Source: Nitrospiraceae bacterium UBA6898 (lineage in GTDB: Bacteria; Nitrospirota; Thermodesulfovibrionia; Thermodesulfovibrionales; UBA6898). Taken from it: a stretch of 10,876 nt of DNA. Numbering within the stretch: the stretch's first letter is position 1; each line of letters starts with the position of its first letter. The DNA is taken from assembly GCA_002448975.1 (NCBI GenBank), contig DKBO01000130.1:10688-21563 (forward strand). The letters are read 5' to 3'. The notes beneath the pieces are model-generated. The model was not told where the DNA came from and did no database searches. It was given only the letters and a program-made list of their open reading frames with translations. Position numbers and translations under genes: made by a program. Positions 5,860-10,876 of this stretch are shown here, one piece after another.

Positions 5860-6363
5860 ATGCAAGAAGCTAACAGTACCGCGGTCAGCAAGAAAACATA
5901 CCTCTACAGCATTGGGATACTCGTCGTTCTTATAGCTGCTATGTTCTTCTGGAAGATATTTGCCGTGAGAAGTGTCGAGAAAAAATCAGAGCACCTCATC
6001 ACGAGCCGGACGGAGGAACTGCTCAGGCTTACGGCAATACCCTTTGCCTGGACCATGCGAAAAGAGATGCAGAAGGAAGACTATGACCAGATTAATGCGT
6101 ATCTGAACAGCTTCATACAAGAGCCTCACATAAAGATGGTGTTGGTGGTTAAGACCGATGGAACCATAGCCGCGGCCACAAACAAAAAACTTGAGGGCAG
6201 GCAATTCTCCTCCTTCTACCCCGGGGAACTGCTCAGTTCCGATGATATCAGGATTTCCAGAGACAAAGATGCAACGATCCTGCTTGTCTGCCCGGTTATG
6301 GGCTTGAATGCGAGGCTCGGCACAACGGTTATTGTCTATGAGCCGGAAAAGATTGCTCTTTGA
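5860..6363 (+). CDS. Membrane-anchored stand-alone sensor-like protein
   Basis: This 167-residue protein has a short cytoplasmic N-terminus, one transmembrane helix at about residues 13-33 (LYSIGILVVLIAAMFFWKIF) and a periplasmic domain to the end. The domain begins with a helix (SEHLITSRTEELLRL) and then a mixed alpha/beta region containing IKMVLVVKTDGTIAAATN, LEGRQF and ATILLVCPVMG. The strand-turn-strand VVKTDGTIAAATN and the GLNARLGTTVIVYE ending resemble single Cache/PAS-like extracytoplasmic sensor domains of histidine kinases and chemoreceptors. No HAMP, kinase, cyclase or methyl-accepting region follows, and the frame ends cleanly in TGA. A good TAGGAGGGA ribosome binding site lies five bases before the ATG. 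It is 66 bases downstream of the selenoprotein. I do not recognise a named family; the ligand and partner are unknown. Confidence 0.7.
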   Translation: MQEANSTAVSKKTYLYSIGILVVLIAAMFFWKIFAVRSVEKKSEHLITSRTEELLRLTAIPFAWTMRKEMQKEDYDQINAYLNSFIQEPHIKMVLVVKTDGTIAAATNKKLEGRQFSSFYPGELLSSDDIRISRDKDATILLVCPVMGLNARLGTTVIVYEPEKIAL

Positions 6364-6380
6364 TGCGCCGGCAATAATTC

Positions 6381-6409
6381 TTGCATGGTGGGTGGTAATC
6401 ATTTATAGT
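6381..6409 (+). promoter_or_regulatory. Possible promoter for the lipoprotein gene
   Basis: TTGCAT (6381-6386) and TATAGT (6404-6409, five of six to TATAAT) are separated by exactly 17 bases in an AT-rich stretch. Initiation would fall near 6416, about 30 bases before the ATG at 6446. The -35 retains only the TTG, so this is a moderate call. Confidence 0.45.
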
Positions 6410-6445
6410 TAAAAACATATCAACCATATCGTAAAGGGGGGCAAG

Positions 6446-7033
6446 ATGCTCAGGAGAATTGTACAGGCTAAGTTTTTCGTATGGGTCGTAGCGTTATCCT
6501 TTGTTGTTCTCAGTGGATGTGCAAAACCGCCCACAAAGGAAATTGAAAACGCTGACAAGGCTGTTGCAGAGGCAAAGCAGAAAGAGGCTGACCTTTACGT
6601 TCAGGATGTATTCGCAAAGGCAGAGGAGGCATTGAAGAAGGCGAAGAGTTTTGTCGATGAAAAGAAATACAAAGAAGCAAAATCCTCAGCGGCAGAGGCG
6701 CTCAGCCTTGCCCAGCAATCATTGGCCATGATAGACCCGAACAAAGCAAAGATGAAGGCTGATGCCGAACAGATTCTTAGCGACGTTCAGGCTTCATTGG
6801 GTGAACTGAAGTCTTCGGTAGCTGCTGCTCTAAAGAAAAAAGCTCCGATCAATCGAGAGGAGATTCAGGGCATGATCGGGAAGTGGGAAATAGATTTGGT
6901 CAACGTAAAAGATCAGCTTCAGGCGGAAAAAATACGCCAGGCCTATGATCTGCTGGTATCTCTGCAGGAACAGGTCAAATCCCAAAAAGAAGGCATAACC
7001 GCGGCGATGGAACCTGCATCGGCAAAGAAATAA
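6446..7033 (+). CDS. Helical lipoprotein, DUF4398-like
   Basis: This is a 195-residue lipoprotein. The N-terminus MLRRIVQAKFF is followed by a hydrophobic stretch and the lipobox LSGC with Cys25, so it should be lipidated and held in the envelope, probably the outer membrane (residue +2 is Ala, not Asp). The mature part is almost wholly alpha-helical and rich in Ala, Lys and Glu: AEAKQKEADLYVQDVFAKAE, then EEALKKAKSFVDEKKYKEAK, ending AEALSLAQQS. This A-x-x-A-L-x-x-A pattern with a K-Y-x-E-A turn is what DUF4398-type envelope lipoproteins look like, though I cannot confirm the family without a profile search. No catalytic motif is visible. GGGGGG sits upstream of the ATG at normal spacing. 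It is 13 bases from the following coiled-coil gene and probably forms an operon with it. Confidence 0.8.
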   Translation: MLRRIVQAKFFVWVVALSFVVLSGCAKPPTKEIENADKAVAEAKQKEADLYVQDVFAKAEEALKKAKSFVDEKKYKEAKSSAAEALSLAQQSLAMIDPNKAKMKADAEQILSDVQASLGELKSSVAAALKKKAPINREEIQGMIGKWEIDLVNVKDQLQAEKIRQAYDLLVSLQEQVKSQKEGITAAMEPASAKK

Positions 7034-7046
7034 GGCGGGTGAACCT

Positions 7047-7355
7047 ATGAGCCTGTGGGAAAAGGTCAAGCTTGATCTGCAGAAGGGGATAGAAGAGGGC
7101 ATGGCAGCCATTAAGGAAGGGGCTGCTGTGGTAAAGGAGAAAGCAGAGGAGCTTACGGAGGAAGGAAAGAGACGGTACAAGATTTTTGAGCTGAAGAAAG
7201 AGGTGCATAAGGAACTTGCCGAGCTTGGCGGAAAGGTCTATGATCTTGGCTCAAAGATGGAAAATCCCATGCTTGACAACGAGGTCAAGGCAATTATGGA
7301 GAAGATACAACATCTTGAAGAAGAGTTGACAGAACTCGAAGGCAAAAAGGAATAA
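7047..7355 (+). CDS. Small charged coiled-coil protein
   Basis: This 102-residue protein has no signal peptide and no membrane segment. It consists of heptad-like helices: an amphipathic N-terminal stretch (LWEKVKLDLQKGIEEGMAAI), a central KEKAEELTEEGKRRYKIFEL, a glycine break around ELGGKVYDLGSK, and a C-terminal coiled coil (IMEKIQHLEEELTELEGKK). Composition is dominated by Glu and Lys. The central pattern KRRYKIFELKKEVHKELAELG recurs in small uncharacterised proteins from Gram-negative bacteria, but I recognise no named family. GGCGGGTGA lies just before the ATG, 13 bases after the lipoprotein stop, so the two are likely co-expressed. It is presumably cytoplasmic or peripheral to the inner membrane. 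Function unknown. Confidence 0.75.
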   Translation: MSLWEKVKLDLQKGIEEGMAAIKEGAAVVKEKAEELTEEGKRRYKIFELKKEVHKELAELGGKVYDLGSKMENPMLDNEVKAIMEKIQHLEEELTELEGKKE

Positions 7356-7413
7356 ACTGAATCTCGAATCCGGCAGATAATTACTGCACCGTCAATGAAC
7401 CCGCTTCGCTTTG

Positions 7414-7461
7414 GGCGGCCATTCATCCCCAGACTAAAAGCCAGGAGGAAGTTTGGCCGCC
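7414..7461. repeat. 8-bp perfect inverted repeat upstream of the Mla operon
   Basis: GGCGGCCA (7414-7421) and TGGCCGCC (7454-7461) are exact inverted copies separated by 32 bases, with TTTAT directly after. It could form a long-loop hairpin acting as a weak terminator for the coiled-coil gene, or a two-half-site operator for the Mla operon. The long loop and short T-run prevent a firm call. Confidence 0.35.
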
Positions 7462-7496
7462 TTTATAAGAAGCCGCGGATATATATTTCTATGTAA

Positions 7497-8669
7497 ATGC
7501 ACTGTGATGAGAATGCAGCTATGCTCAAGAGAACAGAGGATTCCCTGGCTCAAATAAGCTTCAGCAGGCCGCATAACGGTAGCCTGCTCATCACTATCGC
7601 CGGTGAATGGAGACTCGGGCATGAGATTCCGTCAGTTGATGAGATAAGAAAAGAGGTCGGGACCGGACTTCAGGTCAAGCAGGTGAGCTTTGATGCCCAG
7701 GAGCTTAAAGGCTGGGACACTGGTTTATTGACTTTCCTTATAAATGTCATTGATTTTTGTTCGGGTAGAAATATCGCTGTTGACAAGGCGGGGCTCCCTC
7801 AAGGGGTCCAGAGGCTGTTGGTCCTTGCCTCAACAGTCCCCGAAAGGAAAGACACCAAGCTGGCGGCCGTAAGGGTCCCTTTCCTGGATCGGGTCGGAAA
7901 TTTAGCGGTAGCTTTCTGGCGTGGCAATCTGGAAATGCTTGAATTTATGGGGGAAGTATTGGCGGCTTCAGCAAGGATGCTTGCAGGCAAGGCCCGATTC
8001 CGCCTGGCCGACCTCTTCATCATTATGCAGGAGTGCGGAGTACAGGCCCTTCCGATAGTGTCCCTGATAAGCATTCTTGTAGGCCTCATACTTGCTTTCA
8101 TCGGGGCGATCCAGTTGAAGATTTTCGGAGCGCAGATTTATGTTGCCAGCCTCGTAGGCATCGGGATGGTACGCGCGCTTGCAGCGGTTATGACAGGCAT
8201 AATTATGGCCGGCCGGACAGGTGCCTCCTTTGCCGCGCAACTGGGAACAATGCAGGTGAACGAGGAGATCGATGCCCTGAAGACCTTCGGTATCTCCCCT
8301 GTGGAATTCCTTGTACTGCCCAGGATCCTGTCCCTCTTTGTTATGATGCCGCTGCTGACGCTCTATGCTGATCTGATGGGCATACTGGGAGGCATGCTGA
8401 TCGGTGTGTCCATGCTTAATCTGAATTTTATGGAATACTATAATAAGACCCGCGAAGCGGTAAGCCTTAACGACTTGTGGGTCGGCATATTCAGTGCCGG
8501 GGTTTTTGGTATTCTGGTTGCACTGGCTGCCTGCCTGCGGGGGATACGGTGTGGAAGGACAGCTTCTTCCGTCGGTGAGGCTACTACTTCAGCAGTGGTT
8601 TCCGCAATAGTAAGCATTATCGTGGCTATGGCAATAATAACGGTCTTATGTCATATACTGAAAATTTAG
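7497..8669 (+). CDS. mlaE: MlaE-family lipid ABC transporter permease with N-terminal STAS domain
   Basis: This is the inner-membrane permease of an MCE-type phospholipid transporter. The 390 residues fall into two parts. Residues about 10-115 form a STAS-like domain (SLLITIAGEWRLG, VKQVSFDAQELKGWDTGLL), and about 140-388 form the MlaE permease with several hydrophobic segments. The family core is AGRTGASFAAQLGTM (238-252) followed by NEEIDALKTFGISPVEFLV, which contacts the ATPase and membrane. E. coli MlaE lacks the STAS part and uses a separate STAS protein, MlaB; here the two are fused. An in-frame TAA sits immediately before the ATG at 7497, which has no clear ribosome binding site. The ATG at 7521, with GATGAGA at suitable distance, is an alternative start that would shorten the protein by eight residues. 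The end overlaps the next frame. Confidence 0.93.
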   Translation: MHCDENAAMLKRTEDSLAQISFSRPHNGSLLITIAGEWRLGHEIPSVDEIRKEVGTGLQVKQVSFDAQELKGWDTGLLTFLINVIDFCSGRNIAVDKAGLPQGVQRLLVLASTVPERKDTKLAAVRVPFLDRVGNLAVAFWRGNLEMLEFMGEVLAASARMLAGKARFRLADLFIIMQECGVQALPIVSLISILVGLILAFIGAIQLKIFGAQIYVASLVGIGMVRALAAVMTGIIMAGRTGASFAAQLGTMQVNEEIDALKTFGISPVEFLVLPRILSLFVMMPLLTLYADLMGILGGMLIGVSMLNLNFMEYYNKTREAVSLNDLWVGIFSAGVFGILVALAACLRGIRCGRTASSVGEATTSAVVSAIVSIIVAMAIITVLCHILKI

Positions 8670-9457
8670 AAATCGAGATGCAGGAAAAGATGGAGAAAAC
8701 ACAACCGCATATTATGGTAAAGGACCTCACTATCGCCTATGGGGATTTCCTTATCCAGAGAAACCTTACATTTACGATCAAGAAAGGAGACACCTTCATT
8801 ATCATGGGTGGAAGCGGATGCGGAAAAACCACTCTGCTTCGGCATCTCGTGGGACTCCAGAGGCCTGCAAAGGGCCAGGTCCTCTATGGGGAGGTGAGTT
8901 TCTGGGATGCGGAACCTGAAGAGCGGGAGCGCATCATGATGAATTTCGGCATACTCTATCAGAGTGGCGCCCTCTGGAGTTCTCTTACACTCGGCGAAAA
9001 CGTTGCCCTTCCGCTCAATCTATACACTGACCTCAGCGCTGATCAGGTCAGGGAGGTCATTTCGCTGAAGCTGTCTCTTGTCGGTCTTGCAGGGTTTGAA
9101 GAGTATTATCCCTCTGAGCTAAGCGGAGGCATGAAGAAGCGTGCCGGTCTTGCCCGTGCCATGGTATTAGACCCTGGTATTCTTTTTCTTGACGAGCCTT
9201 CCTCCGGGCTCGATCCTATAAGCGCATACCTGATTGATGAGCTGATTCTGGAACTCAGAGAAAGCCTAGGCGCCACGGTGGTCATCGTTACCCATGAGCT
9301 GGCAAGCATCTTTGCAGTCGGCAATAATTCGGTCCTGCTCGATAGTGAGGCAAAGACAATGATAGCCTCCGGAGACCCAAGGACGCTCCTTGCTAATGAG
9401 AAAGATCCCAGAATCATCAATTTCCTTACCCGGGGAAGGGGCGCGCAGAGAGAATGA
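8648..9457 (+). CDS. mlaF: MlaF-family lipid ABC transporter ATP-binding protein
   Basis: This cytoplasmic ATPase drives the MlaE permease. Numbered from the upstream ATG (269 residues), all ABC motifs are present: Walker A GGSGCGKT (54-61), Q-loop Gln105, signature LSGGM (158-162) followed by the KKRAGLARA seen in the MlaF subfamily, Walker B ILFLDEP (178-184) and H-loop His216. The open frame overlaps mlaE by 22 bases, but the ATG at 8648 has no ribosome binding site. The ATGs at 8678 or 8690 are more likely starts; 8690 is preceded by AGGAAAAG and would leave 255 residues with the whole nucleotide-binding domain. The order permease, ATPase, MCE protein is standard for this transporter. Confidence 0.94.
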   Translation: MSYTENLEIEMQEKMEKTQPHIMVKDLTIAYGDFLIQRNLTFTIKKGDTFIIMGGSGCGKTTLLRHLVGLQRPAKGQVLYGEVSFWDAEPEERERIMMNFGILYQSGALWSSLTLGENVALPLNLYTDLSADQVREVISLKLSLVGLAGFEEYYPSELSGGMKKRAGLARAMVLDPGILFLDEPSSGLDPISAYLIDELILELRESLGATVVIVTHELASIFAVGNNSVLLDSEAKTMIASGDPRTLLANEKDPRIINFLTRGRGAQRE

Positions 9458-9459
9458 TA

Positions 9460-9474
9460 CATAGTTTCGCTATG
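9460..9474 (+). other. Small hairpin in the mlaF-mlaD spacer
   Basis: CATAG (9460-9464) and CTATG (9470-9474) pair around a TTTCG loop, two bases after the mlaF stop. There is no T-run, so it is not a terminator. It might tune mRNA stability or coupling in the only sizeable gap (78 bases) of the operon; it could also be chance. Confidence 0.25.
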
Positions 9475-9535
9475 CCACGGAGATGTGTCGGATTGAGTGG
9501 ATTGACGGAGCTATTAACGGCAGAGGTGAAAGAGA

Positions 9536-10606
9536 ATGAGTAAACGGGCAAGCAAGACACTGATCGGCGCCTTTGTCCTTGGTGCCATCGCTCTCATTGT
9601 CGTAGCGGTGGTAGTTTTCGGGTCAGGCAAATTCATGACCAAGACCTATACATATGTCCTGTTCTTTGAAGGCTCGGTGAAGGGGCTACAGGTCGGCGCC
9701 CCTGTGGTCTTTCGCGGCGTTAAAATTGGCCAGGTCACCGACTTTGCCATGCGCCTCGATCCTTCCGATCTTTCCATACTCATACCAGTGTATGTGGAAA
9801 TAGAAGCTGGGACATTTGTGAAGCCCAAAAAGGTTTTTTTGCTGAACATATGGCCCGATCAGTACAAATATATGCAAGCTCTTGTAGATAAAGGATTGCG
9901 TGCACAGCTCCAGATGCAGAGTTTCGTTACAGGCCAACTCGTCATAAATCTGGATTTTTATCCTGGCAAACCCATGAGGCTTTCCAGGACGGAGAAAAGA
10001 TATCCCGAGATCCCTACAGTACCCTCAAACATTGAGGAAGTGAAACAAAGGTTCGAGGATCTGCCCGTGGCGGAAATCGCCGAGAGATTGAGAAACGCAC
10101 TTGCCGGCATAGAAAAGATCGTGAATTCCCCGGATATGCAGAAAAGCGTGGTCACCTTGAACGCGCTGCTTACAAACCTCGACAAGCTCGTAAGGGACAT
10201 GAATGCCCAGGTGGTGCCTCTTGCATCGAATATCGACAAGCTCGTGAGGGACATGAATGCCCAGGTAGCTCCCCTTTCGACAGGTGTGCAGAAAGCGTCG
10301 GATGCCGCATATGCGGCATTCGCACAGACGGAGAAGACCCTAGCCATGCGGGAAGGAGTCGCCGGCCAAATCGCAGGGAGTATCAACGACACCCTTGCGT
10401 CGGCCCGGACCACACTGCAGGAAACTCAAAGAGCAGTCCAATCGATTGAGGAAATTGTTGCCCAGAATCCTCAGCTTGGCTATCAGGCAGGCAAAACGCT
10501 TGAGGATATCTCCTCACTGTCCCGTTCTCTCCGTTCTCTTGTTGATTACCTTGAGCGGCATCCGGAAACTTTCATACAAGGGAAGAATCCCCCAAAAGGA
10601 GAGTGA
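9536..10606 (+). CDS. mlaD: MlaD-family MCE lipid-binding protein
   Basis: This is the inner-membrane-anchored periplasmic component that forms the lipid channel of the transporter. The 356 residues begin with a short basic N-terminus and one transmembrane helix (about 9-30, LIGAFVLGAIALIVVAVVVF). One MCE domain follows, about 35-120, with the hallmark VKGLQVGAPVVFRGVKIGQV. It differs from the 183-residue E. coli MlaD by a long C-terminal helical region (about 165-345) with repeated hydrophobic heptads, more like PqiB or LetB needle-forming tails or the long mycobacterial Mce proteins. That tail contains an exact-register duplication, DKLVRDMNAQV-x-PL twice at 18-residue spacing. AGAGGTGA precedes the ATG. 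The auxiliary lipoprotein begins one base after the stop, so co-translation is likely. Confidence 0.94.
   Translation: MSKRASKTLIGAFVLGAIALIVVAVVVFGSGKFMTKTYTYVLFFEGSVKGLQVGAPVVFRGVKIGQVTDFAMRLDPSDLSILIPVYVEIEAGTFVKPKKVFLLNIWPDQYKYMQALVDKGLRAQLQMQSFVTGQLVINLDFYPGKPMRLSRTEKRYPEIPTVPSNIEEVKQRFEDLPVAEIAERLRNALAGIEKIVNSPDMQKSVVTLNALLTNLDKLVRDMNAQVVPLASNIDKLVRDMNAQVAPLSTGVQKASDAAYAAFAQTEKTLAMREGVAGQIAGSINDTLASARTTLQETQRAVQSIEEIVAQNPQLGYQAGKTLEDISSLSRSLRSLVDYLERHPETFIQGKNPPKGE
10180..10268 (+). repeat. 54-bp tandem duplication inside mlaD
   Basis: Two near-identical blocks start at GACAAGCTCGT (10181 and 10235), a period of 54 bases. About 33 bases match with one difference (TAAGG against TGAGG), extending through GACATGAATGCCCAGGT. 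The nucleotide identity in wobble positions points to a recent in-frame duplication, adding 18 residues to the helical tail. Confidence 0.85.
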
Positions 10607-10607
10607 A

Positions 10608-10876
10608 ATGACAGGAGTGCTATCTTTTCGCTATGCGCTTTTATCCTCAGGAATATTGGCTATGGTCCTGGCTGGCTGTGCCGGTTCCGCGCCCACGAAG
10701 TTTTACACCCTGAGTTCCATGGAAAGCCCGGCGCGTGGCAAGCAGGTTGCCGATGCCGCTCGCGGCGTTACCTTGGCGCTTGGACCTTTGTCAATTCCTG
10801 ATTATCTCGACAGACCTCAGATAGTGACACGATCAGGGCAGAATGAACTCGCGGTGGATGATTTCCACCGGTGGGC
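10608..10876 (+). CDS. PqiC/YmbA-type transport auxiliary lipoprotein (5' part)
   Basis: The first 89 codons are present and the window edge cuts the gene. The N-terminus has a short signal peptide ending in the lipobox LAGC (Cys24), followed by GSAPTKFYTLSS. Further on come LGPLSIPDYLDRPQIVTR and then DDFHRW. FYTLS after the lipobox and the DYLDRPQIVTR...FHRW block are characteristic of the DUF330/PqiC (YmbA) family, outer-membrane lipoproteins that work with MCE proteins such as PqiB. AAAAGGAGAG ends shortly before the ATG, which lies one base after the mlaD stop. It should give the transporter its outer-membrane contact, taking the place of MlaA or MlaC in E. coli terms; that comparison is inference. 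Confidence 0.92.
   Translation, partial: MTGVLSFRYALLSSGILAMVLAGCAGSAPTKFYTLSSMESPARGKQVADAARGVTLALGPLSIPDYLDRPQIVTRSGQNELAVDDFHRW

Noticed and set aside
6370..6384. Possible sigma-54 promoter (GG ... TTGC) upstream of the lipoprotein gene
   Set aside because: GG (6370-6371) and GC (6383-6384) are separated by 11 bases instead of 10, and the TGGCAC part is poor. A sigma-70 type site a few bases downstream fits better.

Overview
The window looks like a moderately GC-rich chromosome segment from a Gram-negative (diderm) bacterium. The evidence for a diderm is a complete Mla/MCE-type lipid-transport operon, two lipoproteins with clear lipoboxes and several exported proteins. Gene styles such as the STAS-MlaE fusion, the EVE-cysM pair and the CYCXC protein suggest a deltaproteobacterial or Nitrospirota-like anaerobe. 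That placement is inference; nothing here fixes the taxon.

Layout. Positions 1-69 are the tail of a gene, probably ilvB, followed by ilvN and a strong intrinsic terminator (branched-chain amino acid synthesis). Next is glgB (glycogen branching enzyme, TTG start), which converges on a small YtxH-like gene; their stop codons share one TTAA. A divergent promoter region (3102-3248) then leads into an apparent operon of an exported TPR protein, an EVE-domain protein and cysM (cysteine synthase). A short spacer follows, then a very strong Shine-Dalgarno sequence and a small exported protein whose gene is interrupted by an in-frame TGA.

The main find is that gene (5386-5793). The TGA at 5689-5691 sits where a cysteine is expected in a CYCXC-type protein, giving Sec-Asp-Ile-Cys. 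The frame stays open for 33 sensible codons to a TAG. A hairpin with a G in its apical loop lies at the spacing expected of a bacterial SECIS element. I therefore read it as a 135-residue exported selenoprotein; a conventional gene caller would truncate it to 101 residues.

After it come a free-standing membrane-anchored sensor-like protein, a helical lipoprotein (DUF4398-like) and a small charged coiled-coil protein, all of unknown function. The window ends with a lipid ABC-transporter operon: STAS-MlaE permease, MlaF ATPase, an MlaD/MCE substrate-binding protein with an 18-residue internal duplication, and the start of a PqiC/YmbA-type auxiliary lipoprotein cut by the window edge. Together these would move phospholipids between the inner and outer membranes.
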